NCBI GenBank assembly: GCA_965369945.1
Contig: CBDUST010000214.1
Location: forward strand, 1 to 8,002
Origin: JADFNO01 sp965369945
GTDB lineage: Bacteria > Planctomycetota > Phycisphaerae > Phycisphaerales > SM1A02
Length of the DNA: 8,002 nt
Direction: 5' to 3'
The translations under genes were made by a program, and so were the position numbers. Below are positions 1-7,390 of this stretch, piece after piece. Position 1 is the stretch's first letter. Each line of letters opens with the position of its first letter. The notes beneath the pieces were generated by a model, which saw only the letters and a program-made list of their open reading frames with translations, had not been told where the DNA came from and searched no databases.

Positions 1-57
1 AGCGCGCGTAACCGCGCTTGGCAAAAGGACTTACGGCTTATCTGAACGGCATTCAGC

Positions 58-129
58 TCACGGACACGGCCCCCAGTTGACAAAGAGCGCAAGGAGATCG
101 GACGTACAGACGGTACCGCTGCCGTCGAA
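58..129 (-). repeat. Dockerin-like C-terminal tail behind the selenoprotein stop (copy A)
   Basis: Minus-strand reading gives FDGSGTVCTSDLLALFVNW followed by GPCP and a TGA at 58-60. It resembles one dockerin-type half-repeat (D-x-x-x-G-x-V-x-x-S-D-L-L) plus the N-W-G-P-C-P ending common in planctomycete secreted proteins. It is in the same frame as the selenoprotein, separated by the TGA at 160-162 and ten further codons, with no start codon of its own close to the motif. It could be a lost C-terminus, a readthrough extension or a relic. The 19 bases at 61-79 recur at 7548-7566. Confidence 0.6.
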
Positions 130-159
130 TGTCCAAGAGGCGTCATCCCTCTGCTGATG

Positions 160-1497
160 TCAGTTCGTACCTCCGTCGCCACCACGTCCACCACGTCCTC
201 CGCGTCCACCACGTCCACCACGCATCTCACGCATTTCACTCTTGGAGATGAATCCATCGCCGTCGGAATCGAGGCGGTCAAACATGCGGCTCATCCGCTC
301 GGGTAATTCATCGCGCGAGAGTTTTCCATCACCATTGGCATCGTTCTGCTCGAACATCTCCTGCATTCGTGCGGCCATTCCGTCCATACCGTCCCGGCCG
401 CGCCTGCCTCCCATTCCTCCCCTGACACGTCCGCCGTGCGGGTCGGCCTCCAGTACGAGTTCGTATGACTGCTTCACCGGCTTGCACCACCCGGCCTCAT
501 CATTGCAGGCAAAGTAGAAAACATTGACCTCAAGGACCGTACCCGGTTGTGCGCCGGTGATGTCCACGAGGAACTCACGGGGATCGATGTCCGTTGGTGC
601 TTCGACTTTCGGGCCCTTAAGCGTTGACTTGGAAAGTTCCACACCGTCCGGGGCGCTGATCTTCACTTGCACCGGTTCGACAAGGTTGTTCCAGTGGACA
701 CGATAGATCGGATCGAGGTGGAAGCCGAGGTAGATCGTCCCGCGCCCGTCGTTCAGCACGCTACGCCCACTTTCGGCACGGAGCTTGACGTAGAAGGGCT
801 CACCGTCCTCGCCCGGCTTGGCCTTCGTAATCAGCGCACGCCCATTGGCTGGTCGGTCAACGCGCGGGACAATGCCGCTGGGCGCCTCCTTGGGCGGGTC
901 GGCGGTCTTCAGATTGAGATCGCCAACCGAAGTCGGCCTCTCGACGGGGCCGATGATTCGCGCGAGGTCCTCGCGCAGGGCCTGAGGATCGCTCCACTCA
1001 CGACCCACGAGGATATTGCCCTCCGGGTCGATGATGAACTCGGAGTTCGGCCGGTTCCCAAAGGACTCCTTGATGGCGTTGTCCATCCCGTCGCAGATCC
1101 ACGGGATCGTGGTCCCGAGTGTCCGACGGGCTTCGGTGATGTGCATTAGCCGCTCCTTGAGCGTCACGGGTCTTATATACCCGTTCCGCTCCGGATGCGA
1201 CAGAGCCTTGTAGACGAGGAAGAACTGAACGCCCTTGGGGGCATAGTCACGATGTACAGTCTCCAAACTGGGGACATTCCGTAGGAACGGCGGTCACGTA
1301 AGACAGCCGAACACGATCACCGTGTGCTTGCCGTGCAACTTGGTCAGTTCGAACGGATTTCCCTCGGCATCGAAACCGGCGACGATGGGCATCGGATCGC
1401 CGGGCTGGGGTATTGATCCGCGCATCTGGGCCGTTGTCCCATCGGTATGGGTGAGTACGAACATCGCGGCGATCGAAAGGGTTGTGGATCGGAACAT
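160..1497 (-). CDS. Deiodinase-like redoxin selenoprotein (Sec at codon 68) with DsbD-alpha-like domain, EF-hands and RGG tail
   Basis: Seen: the frame opens at ATG 1495-1497, meets TGA at 1294-1296 and continues without another stop to TGA 160-162, giving 445 residues if the first TGA is selenocysteine (U68). The local peptide is VFGCLT-U-PPFLRNVP. Family knowledge: Cys/Sec-T-U-P-P-F is the active site of iodothyronine-deiodinase-like members of the thioredoxin fold; here Cys65 and Sec68 make a CxxU pair. Domains: signal peptide about 1-23 (cut near TTA-Q); redoxin/deiodinase-like domain about 30-185, with the matching SHPERNGY and IPWICDGMDN blocks; DsbD-alpha-like beta domain about 222-352 with Cys331 and Cys338 (FACNDEAGWCKP); EF-hands at 386-397 (DANGDGKLSRDE) and 410-421 (DSDGDGFISKSE); Arg-Gly-Gly tail 426-440. 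A GAGGAG ribosome site precedes the start. Inferred role: an exported thiol/selenol oxidoreductase; the substrate cannot be told, and deiodination should not be assumed. Without Sec reading, the gene would be two fragments, the second lacking a plausible start. Confidence 0.86.
179..223 (-). repeat. Five 9-bp tandem units coding an Arg-Gly-Gly tail
   Basis: On the plus strand the unit is ccaccacgt; five consecutive copies run through this stretch, the third changed to cctccgcgt and the last ending in c. On the coding strand they give repeated Arg-Gly-Gly near the C-terminus of the selenoprotein. Unit number is likely to vary by slippage between strains. Confidence 0.8.
1249..1282 (-). promoter_or_regulatory. 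Candidate bacterial SECIS hairpin
   Basis: In the mRNA, the segment starting 12 bases after the UGA can fold. Inner stem: GUCCCC (1270-1275) with GGAGAC (1259-1264), five pairs and one C-A mismatch, closing a five-base loop AGUUU 25-29 bases after the UGA. An alternative outer stem pairs ACG and AUGU (with a two-base GA bulge) to ACAUCGU at 1249-1255. Bacterial SECIS elements lie in the coding region just after the UGA, with the apical loop roughly 16-37 bases away and usually a G in the loop, which fits. The fold was drawn by eye; no energy was computed. Confidence 0.45.
1294..1296 (-). other. Selenocysteine codon (in-frame TGA)
   Basis: TGA between ACG (Thr67) and CCG (Pro69). The flanking residues G-C-L-T before and P-P-F after match the selenocysteine site of deiodinase-like proteins, and the reading frame is conserved in sense on both sides. 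A chance nonsense mutation landing exactly on the catalytic position is much less likely. Confidence 0.85.
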
Positions 1498-1776
1498 GTC
1501 AGGACTCCTCTGGTCGGTGGTACGCCGATTCGCCTACTGGCATCCCCCACATTCCAACAATTCCCATTTGACCGTGGCACCGCGAACTCGGCCAACTCGA
1601 ACGTGCGGTACCGGGCGTGAGGAACCACCGTCGCTACGATCTTGATTGACTTGTCGCGCAGACCTGGCGCCGGGATGAGCGACTCGATCACACTGCTTCA
1701 CCTCGCTTGGCAACGCCAAACGCCATATCGTCTCATTATGACGAATAACAACCCCCTTTGTTCATTGAACCCGCCA
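1498..1776. other. Divergent intergenic region between the selenoprotein and hydrolase genes
   Basis: About 280 bases between two divergent starts, so promoters for both genes are expected here. I see no convincing paired -35/-10 boxes or palindromic operator. Open frames crossing it show no recognisable protein. Confidence 0.4.
1505..1510 (-). promoter_or_regulatory. Ribosome binding site of the selenoprotein gene
   Basis: GAGGAG on the minus strand, seven bases before the ATG at 1495-1497. It supports this start and therefore a product that begins with the signal peptide. Confidence 0.7.
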
Positions 1777-2673
1777 ATGAGTTCCCGTGACCCCAGACAA
1801 ATCGACCGACGACAGTTTCTCGTAGCGAGCGGTGGGACGGCGCTCGCATCGACCCTGTGGTCCACGTCCGCGTCGTCCGCGATCGCACCGATGCGACGCG
1901 CGACGGCTCTGCGCACCATCACCTACAACGTCCTCGCCTGTCGCGGGTACCCATCGACGGATGACAACCAGGCCATCCTCCGCCAAGCACGGAAGCAGGT
2001 GCCCGCGCGCATTGCGCTGGAACTGGCGCTGTACGAGCCGGACATCATCACCTTCCAGGAGTCTCCGGCAAAGTCGGTCGTCGCCGACATCGCCAATCGC
2101 ATGGGGATGAACCACACTTACTTCCACGGCGGCTTCCCGGGGGCGGTGATCTCGCGATTCGAGATCATGGAAACGACCAATAAACCGCTCGCACCTGGAG
2201 CGGACCCCGACGACGTCAAGGGGTTGTTCACGCGGCACTGGGGTCGCGCGGTTCTCAAGACCGAGGATGGCGAACTCGTCGTCTACAGCGCACATTTGTT
2301 TCCGGGCGATCGTGAGGACATCCGCGCGAAGGAGGTCACGCAAATGCTCGCTGCGATGAAGGTGGACTTGGAGTCGGATCGATCCACGATCCTGCAGGGC
2401 GATCTGAATCACACCCCGGACGGTCCCGAGTATCAGCGGTGGGTCGAGGTGGGTCTGCGCGATGCGTTTGCGGCGAGCGGCGCGGGCGATGGTTTCAGCA
2501 TTCCCAGCACCGAACCGCGCGTGCGGATCGACTACGTTTGGGCGCACGGCCCGCTCGCCGATTGCCTCACCGAGTGTCGCGTGCTGTTTGAGGGCGCCTT
2601 CCGCACGAACCCCCGCGACTCCAAGTCGTTCGCACTCAGCGACCACATTCCTGTGCTGGCGGTATTCGGGTAG
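1777..2673 (+). CDS. Tat-exported endonuclease/exonuclease/phosphatase family protein
   Basis: 298 residues from ATG 1777. The fold's metal-hydrolase motifs are all visible: ITYNV (Asn51), DIITFQE (Glu95), YSAHLF (His173), GDLN (Asp209, Asn211), RIDYVW (Asp252) and LSDHIP (Asp289, His290). The family cleaves phosphodiester or phosphomonoester bonds in nucleic acids, phospholipids or inositol phosphates; which one cannot be told. The N-terminus has a twin-arginine signal (DRRQFLVASGG, Arg11-Arg12, then a hydrophobic stretch and a small-residue cut site near SASSA), so the folded enzyme is probably exported. The frame is open up to 1642, but earlier ATGs at 1642, 1675 and 1738 would bury the Tat motif under an unusually long leader. 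No clear ribosome site precedes any candidate, so the start is inferred from the signal. It is divergent from the selenoprotein gene and faces the end of the next minus-strand gene. Confidence 0.85.
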   Translation: MSSRDPRQIDRRQFLVASGGTALASTLWSTSASSAIAPMRRATALRTITYNVLACRGYPSTDDNQAILRQARKQVPARIALELALYEPDIITFQESPAKSVVADIANRMGMNHTYFHGGFPGAVISRFEIMETTNKPLAPGADPDDVKGLFTRHWGRAVLKTEDGELVVYSAHLFPGDREDIRAKEVTQMLAAMKVDLESDRSTILQGDLNHTPDGPEYQRWVEVGLRDAFAASGAGDGFSIPSTEPRVRIDYVWAHGPLADCLTECRVLFEGAFRTNPRDSKSFALSDHIPVLAVFG

Positions 2674-2746
2674 TCCCGTCTATCGCACGTGAGCTGGGGA
2701 TCTTCGATGGACGCGGTGGCTCGTTGCTGATGGCTTGATGCCTTCT

Positions 2747-2818
2747 TTATGGACACGGCCCCCAGTTGGCGAGGAGGGTCAGGAGGTCGGATGCGCCGAC
2801 GAAGCCGTTGTCGTCGAA
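2747..2818 (-). repeat. Dockerin-like C-terminal tail just after the 873-residue gene (copy B)
   Basis: Reads FDDNGFVGASDLLTLLANW then GPCP and a TAA at 2747-2749. It starts two bases after the TAG stop (2820-2822) of the upstream minus-strand gene, in the +1 frame relative to it. The dockerin frame remains open upstream through an ATG at 2843-2845, giving at most a 32-residue peptide with no visible ribosome site. The first 28 bases on the plus strand (2751-2778) are identical to 7549-7576. The intact coding sense argues that it was recently, or is still, part of a protein. Confidence 0.6.
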
Positions 2819-2819
2819 G

Positions 2820-5441
2820 CTAGCCAGTTGTCGCCCAGAAGACATGGTCAACGCAATCCGTCCATGGAAACAGGAATATGAAGCTCACTACTCGAACTTC
2901 GTATCGAGTTCTCACTCCGCCCGTACCCGCCTCTACATGATCCGCCGGATTGCCCGCAAACGTTCTGACCGTATCGTCGTTGAGCGATTGCGTTGCCGTA
3001 CCAACAACATCCCACGAGTTCGCGTTGTAGTTCCAAAATGAGATTGTGAGCTCCAAACCGACGGTGTTCGCCGACGATTCGATCGTCACGTTCAGGGTCG
3101 ATGGGGAATCGTCTGGCAACGTTCCCAGAAAATCTAGCGTGATCGGAGCTTCGGTTGGATTGAGTACGATGCCCGGGTTGTAGCACAGCTTCTCGTCATC
3201 CGATGATAAAACGTCGGCGAGCGTACCGGAAACAAGGAATCCACGGAATGCATTGAAGTCGTTGGGTGCAATGGATGCCGGATCGTCCGGGGCGAAGGTC
3301 GGGTGCGGTGAGAAAATTGCGTTGTCATGGAACAAGTCATCGAACTGGTAAAAGACCTGAGCGGAGGCGCGCGGTGCTTCGATGTTCGCTGTTATTGACG
3401 TGCCCATGGCAACCGGTCGGCCGTGCGAGTAGGTCAGATCCGCCCAATAGCCCTGGCTCGGATCGTCAGGATCAAGAAACAAAGTGCCGTTATTTGGATT
3501 GATCCACAGAAACGGTTTCCATGCTTTTGTTGGTGGAATGATGTCGCCGCCTGCCTCCGGATTCGGATTGCGTAGGAAAGGGGGGAACCACAGGACGTCG
3601 GGCACACCGTCGTCGTCCGTGTCGATGTTCTTCACGCCGTGCGGATTGAATGCGCTGATGTCAGTTTGGCAGAACCCGCCTAGCGGATGATCATCGTGCG
3701 AGCACATCTTGGCGGTGCCGTAACCTTCGGTGAGTTGGCCGATGAGCAGTCCGTCGGTGCCATCTTGTTCACGAAGTGGGAACTCGGAAGGCTCGTCCAC
3801 GGTTCCGATGATGAACGGCGGTGGATTGAAACGGAAGTCGCCCTGTCTGTTTTCCGCTGAGTACTGCCAGCCGGGATGTGGACTGCCGTCCCCGCCGAAG
3901 AACGTCTTTGTGAGGGCCTGATCGGATGGTCGAAGGAAGAGATCGTCTTGATGGATGATGTCAAAGTGCGGGCGAAATCCCCAACCCGCACGCCACTGCA
4001 TCTCCGCGACTTTTGGCGCACCATAGGTCGGCTTGAAGTTCATAATTTCGAAACTGTGCGAGCCGGCTGAGAAGTTACTGATGTCATCGTGCAGCTTCGG
4101 GCCGAAGTCGACGTTGCGGAAGTAGTGGGTGTGGTTGTCGAGGTTGATGAGTTTGACCGCGACTTGATCGCCTTGGAACCAACCTTCGATCCTCTCGTTA
4201 CTCGGTCCCTCGCCGTACATTTCGTTGTTCAAGTAGACCGTGACGAACTTGTAGGGTCCGAAGTCGCCGCGGGAGATTCCCTCCTGAGCAAGAATGTCCC
4301 ACGCCTCGGGCGGTAGTTGGATTTGATTTTCGATCAGATCAGACCAGTCCTGCCAAGTGCCGGACGGTGCTGTGTCGGAGTCAGTCAACATTGCTAACAC
4401 TTCACTGGGCGAGGCACCGTTCGAAACCGACTGCGCAACGTCGTACATCTTCTTTTCAGGTGCTGCGCTGCCGATGCCTTCGATGGAAAGCTGACGATTT
4501 CGATACGCATAGCTCTCGCCCTGTGGTTCGAGTTGTACTTCGCCGGTATGGGCGTTGACCATCTCAAAGATCGGCTGAATGAACTGGATGCGCGGCGGAT
4601 GGACGCGCCAGCCCCAAGTGTAAATACCACGCAGCAGACTCAAGGGTGGATGATCTACAGTGATTTCAGTTATGCGATCATTCGGAACACTCGTCCACAC
4701 GCTGTCGAAACCCTTGTACGGAAACTGCACGCTCCCGGCTAGACGATTATCCAGAAGCACAGTGGTCGGCGAGAAGTCCTCCGACTCCAACGAATAGATG
4801 CGATAATGCACCCGCAGCGTGTCGAACTGGTGCGCCTCTATCGGCACACGAATCAGGAATGTATCGCAATCAAACTGCCCGTCGTACCAGAGGTAGTTGA
4901 CGGTGACCTCCCAGATTCGACGAGGCTCGCCATCGATCCCCGGCGCAGTAAACCCGGTATCGGTGATCAACTTCATTTTGTATTCGTTGGGAACGTGGTC
5001 TGCCACGTACGTGCCGCGATTGAAATTCAACATCGCGAATCCGTCATAGATTCGACCTTGGGTCGTGCCAAGCAGTATCGCCATGATCTCATCTGCCTGC
5101 GCAGCCATCGCTTCTTGGTCAGCGCCGTCGGCAGCATCTTCCAGCGCTTGCAATGCATCTTCAAGATCGCGGTTCGGACTTTCCACATGCTCGATCACGT
5201 GGCCGGTCAGGCTCAGTGCCCCCTGTGCATCGGTCGTAACGATCTGGCCGACGACGTTGAGCAATTCGTCGCCTTGTGCCTGGTCTGTATTGGGAATGCG
5301 CACCTCGACTCCCATGGTGGCCGTGAGGCATGGCTCGATAATGCCTGGACTATTCGGGTCGGTTTGAGCAACAGCGACAGCGCATGTGAACGCGCTCGCT
5401 ACGATTGCAGAAATACCGTGCAAATGATTGATGTAACGCAT
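2820..5441 (-). CDS. Large secreted protein of unknown function (873 aa)
   Basis: Start set at ATG 5439-5441 because AGAGGAG lies seven bases upstream and a signal peptide follows directly (MRYINHLHGISAIVASAF..., cut near AVA-Q at 25/26); a TTG 36 bases earlier has no such support. Visible parts: an acidic, Ala-rich probable helix at about 92-122; a long beta-rich body; an HTH motif in a DNHTHYFRNVDFG segment (about 436-447); a Cys-His cluster MCSHDDHPLGGFC (579-591); a calcium-type Asp loop DTDDDGVPD (607-615); and a C-terminal beta module ending FWATTG, of a kind seen at the end of many planctomycete secreted proteins. I do not recognise the family. The histidines suggest metal binding, but the multicopper-oxidase signatures are not there. 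The C-terminus is followed almost at once by dockerin-like tail B in another frame. Likely periplasmic or cell-surface. Confidence 0.8.
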   Translation of the reverse strand: MRYINHLHGISAIVASAFTCAVAVAQTDPNSPGIIEPCLTATMGVEVRIPNTDQAQGDELLNVVGQIVTTDAQGALSLTGHVIEHVESPNRDLEDALQALEDAADGADQEAMAAQADEIMAILLGTTQGRIYDGFAMLNFNRGTYVADHVPNEYKMKLITDTGFTAPGIDGEPRRIWEVTVNYLWYDGQFDCDTFLIRVPIEAHQFDTLRVHYRIYSLESEDFSPTTVLLDNRLAGSVQFPYKGFDSVWTSVPNDRITEITVDHPPLSLLRGIYTWGWRVHPPRIQFIQPIFEMVNAHTGEVQLEPQGESYAYRNRQLSIEGIGSAAPEKKMYDVAQSVSNGASPSEVLAMLTDSDTAPSGTWQDWSDLIENQIQLPPEAWDILAQEGISRGDFGPYKFVTVYLNNEMYGEGPSNERIEGWFQGDQVAVKLINLDNHTHYFRNVDFGPKLHDDISNFSAGSHSFEIMNFKPTYGAPKVAEMQWRAGWGFRPHFDIIHQDDLFLRPSDQALTKTFFGGDGSPHPGWQYSAENRQGDFRFNPPPFIIGTVDEPSEFPLREQDGTDGLLIGQLTEGYGTAKMCSHDDHPLGGFCQTDISAFNPHGVKNIDTDDDGVPDVLWFPPFLRNPNPEAGGDIIPPTKAWKPFLWINPNNGTLFLDPDDPSQGYWADLTYSHGRPVAMGTSITANIEAPRASAQVFYQFDDLFHDNAIFSPHPTFAPDDPASIAPNDFNAFRGFLVSGTLADVLSSDDEKLCYNPGIVLNPTEAPITLDFLGTLPDDSPSTLNVTIESSANTVGLELTISFWNYNANSWDVVGTATQSLNDDTVRTFAGNPADHVEAGTGGVRTRYEVRVVSFIFLFPWTDCVDHVFWATTG

Positions 5442-5448
5442 TGATCGG

Positions 5449-5455
5449 CTCCTCT
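5449..5455 (-). promoter_or_regulatory. Ribosome binding site of the 873-residue gene
   Basis: AGAGGAG on the minus strand, seven bases before ATG 5439-5441. It decides the start in favour of this ATG over the TTG at 5475-5477. Confidence 0.7.
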
Positions 5456-5586
5456 TTGTACACGAATACACTCCCAAAGTGCATGCGAGTTCGCCGCTGC
5501 CTCTACACGCCCCAACGGCATGCTGCTGGTCGCGGCCTACTGACCTGTAGAGGTGGCCGGCCGCTGTTGAAATACAACAATCAGCA

Positions 5587-5605
5587 GGTACACGGCCCCT
5601 AGTTG
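5587..5605 (-). repeat. Possible decayed core of the dockerin-tail repeat (copy C)
   Basis: Nineteen bases match the core of copies A and D at 16 positions. In the equivalent frame the motif N-W-G-P-C has become N-stop-G-P-C (TGG to TAG). Sequence further upstream in the coding direction shows no dockerin similarity, so this may be a heavily decayed relic or chance. Confidence 0.3.
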
Positions 5606-5745
5606 ATGACGGGTTGGCCGGTCGATGGGCCTAGGCACACGGTGCCAATCCGCATGCCCAGCACCGACAACTAGCTCGCAGACGGCTCTGGATGCGCAAT
5701 GATGCCCCAACGTCATCATTCGGGGCGTTATACTGACCTCGGAGA

Positions 5746-5765
5746 GCCTGGCGGTGAAGCCGGGC
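5746..5765 (+). promoter_or_regulatory. Hairpin in the aldehyde dehydrogenase leader
   Basis: GCCTGGC (5746-5752) pairs with GCCGGGC (5759-5765), seven pairs including one G-U, around a six-base loop GGTGAA. It ends 36 bases before the ATG, close to a possible transcript start if TTATAC at 5728 is the -10 box. It does not match a riboswitch consensus that I recognise; it may only stabilise the mRNA. Confidence 0.3.
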
Positions 5766-5788
5766 GAAAGTCAAATGGGCAAATAGAA

Positions 5789-5793
5789 AGGAG
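5789..5793 (+). promoter_or_regulatory. Ribosome binding site of the aldehyde dehydrogenase gene
   Basis: AGGAG (within GAAAGGAG), eight bases before ATG 5802. It supports that start. Confidence 0.75.
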
Positions 5794-5801
5794 CGCTCAA
5801 G

Positions 5802-7281
5802 ATGACAACGATGACCATCGAGCCGCCCAAGGCGGCTCCCAAAGTCCGGCAGACGAAGATGCTCATCGACGGCCAATGGATGGATAGCCTGAGCGGCAAA
5901 ACGTTCCCGACTGTGTATCCGGCCACCGAAGAGGTCATCGCGGAGGTCGCGGAGGCAGGTCCCGTAGACGTAGATGCCGCCGTCAAGGCGGCCCGCCGCG
6001 CGTTCGACGACGGGCCTTGGCCGCGGATGGATGCCCGCGATCGCGGCGCTCTGCTGTACAAGCTCGCGGATCTCGTTGAGCAGAACCAGGAGGAGCTGGC
6101 GGCGCTGGAGACGCTCGACAACGGCAAGCCGATCGCCGACGCGCGGGCGGCCGACCTGCCGCTTGTGATCGACTGCTTCCGCTACTACGCGGGCTGGGCC
6201 GACAAGATCACCGGCGACACGATCCCCATCCGCGGCAACTACTTCTGCTACACGCGGCGCGAGCCGATCGGCGTGTGCGGCCAGATCATCCCGTGGAACT
6301 TCCCGCTGCTGATGACCGCGTGGAAGTGGGCCCCGGCGTTGGCGGCCGGCAACACCGTGGTGCTCAAGCCTGCCGAGCAGACACCGCTCTCGGCGTTGCG
6401 TCTGGGCGAGCTGACGCTGGAGGCCGGCTTCCCGCCGGGTGTGATCAACATCGTCCCCGGCTATGGCGAGACCGCCGGAAGCCCGTTGGTGAAGCACCCC
6501 CTTGTTGACAAGATCGCGTTCACCGGCGAGCACCTGACTGCGCAGATCATTATGCGCGAGGCCAGCGAGACGCTGAAGCGGCTGAGCTTCGAGCTGGGCG
6601 GCAAGAGCCCCAACATCATCTTCGCCGACGCCGACCTGGAGGCCGCGGTCGAGGGCGCGTACTTCGGCCTGTTCTTCAACCAGGGACAGTGCTGCTGCGC
6701 TGGCAGCCGGGTGTTCGTCCAGAAGAAGATCCACGGCGAGTTCGTCGAGCGGCTGGTCGACAAGGCGAAGAACCGCAAGCTCGGCGACCCGTTCGACGAA
6801 CAGACCGAGCAGGGACCGCAAGTCGACCAGGCGCAGTACGACAAGATCCTCCGCTACATCGGAGATGGGCAAGACCGAAGGCGCGACGTGCCTTACCGGC
6901 GGCGAGGCGCCGGGCGGCAAGGGCTACTTCGTCGAGCCGACCGTTTTCGACAACGTCCAGGACGACATGGCAATCGCCAAAGACGAGATTTTCGGTCCGG
7001 TCATGAGCGTTCTGACCTTCGACGACGCCGACGAGGTGATCCGCCGCGGGAACGACACGTTTTACGGGCTGGCCGCGGCCGTATGGACGCGCGACGTTGC
7101 CAAGGCGCACCGGCTCGCCGGCGAGCTGCGTGCGGGCACCGTCTGGATCAACTGCTTCGATGTCTTCGATGCCGCGGCCCCGTTCGGCGGTTTCAAGATG
7201 TCCGGCCTCGGCCGCGAGCTTGGCGACCACGCACTGGAGCACTACACAGAGCTGAAGACGGTCACGATGAGTTTGGAGTAG
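5802..7281 (+). pseudogene. NAD(P)-dependent aldehyde dehydrogenase, frameshifted
   Basis: The enzyme family oxidises aldehydes to acids with NAD(P). Correcting one frameshift gives about 492 residues, the usual family length. Motifs: IPWNFP (Asn166), VLKPAEQTP (Lys189), FELGGKSP (general base Glu264), FNQGQCCCAGSR (catalytic Cys298, middle of three), EIFGPV in the second part, and a C-terminal FGGFKMSGLGRELG. The CCC and overall pattern are closest to class 1/2-type enzymes; the natural substrate cannot be told. The frame breaks at GGG 6867-6869: one G too many separates LRYIGDG from KTEGATCLTGG, and the rest continues in the +1 frame to TAG 7279-7281. Read straight through, the product would end at 7305-7307 with about 145 unrelated, Arg-rich residues. 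In addition, the conserved FTGSTEVG cofactor motif reads FTGEHLTA (6519-6542). Either the gene is dying or the assembly carries indels; strong codon-level conservation elsewhere favours recent decay or sequence error. Confidence 0.85.
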
Positions 7282-7390
7282 GAGATAAGAACTTGAGATG
7301 CTGTTGACGATACTGCGCCAAGGAGTCCGCAGTCCGATCGGCACATAACTTGCCCGACTCGGCGGCTGTCAACCGGCGGTCTCGGAAGTT

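Larger units (their letters stand above)
5442..5801. other. Divergent intergenic region before the aldehyde dehydrogenase
   Basis: About 360 bases without a gene. It must hold promoters for both flanking genes. A TTATAC at 5728-5733 could be a -10 box for the aldehyde dehydrogenase, but no good -35 is visible. It also contains a hairpin (5746-5765) and a core-only match to the dockerin-tail repeat (5587-5605). Short minus-strand frames here have no recognisable product. Confidence 0.4.

Noticed and set aside
1..57. Terminator hairpins at the left end (AGCGCG/CGCGCT at 1-18 and CTGAA/TTCAG at 42-56)
   Set aside because: The stems are only five or six pairs with no T-run, and one touches the window edge. 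This is too weak to call.
160..1266. A separate 368-residue protein starting at TTG 1264-1266
   Set aside because: It would have no ribosome site and would lack the signal peptide and active site. It is the part of the selenoprotein after the Sec codon.
1762..2646. A 294-codon open frame on the minus strand
   Set aside because: It lies antisense over the hydrolase gene, whose catalytic motifs are all intact on the plus strand.
2820..5441. Multicopper oxidase for the 873-residue protein
   Set aside because: There is one HTH in a cupredoxin-like stretch, but the family's paired HxH sets and the C-terminal HCH motif are absent.
4806..5444. A 212-codon open frame on the plus strand
   Set aside because: It is antisense to the secreted 873-residue protein, which has a signal peptide and ribosome site.
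5740..5800. A riboswitch before the aldehyde dehydrogenase
   Set aside because: There is one short hairpin, and the sequence around it does not fit any riboswitch consensus that I could recall.
5631..6920. A 429-codon open frame on the minus strand
   Set aside because: It is antisense to the aldehyde dehydrogenase, is rich in Arg, Leu and Val, and shows no domain. It is a shadow of codon bias in GC-rich DNA.
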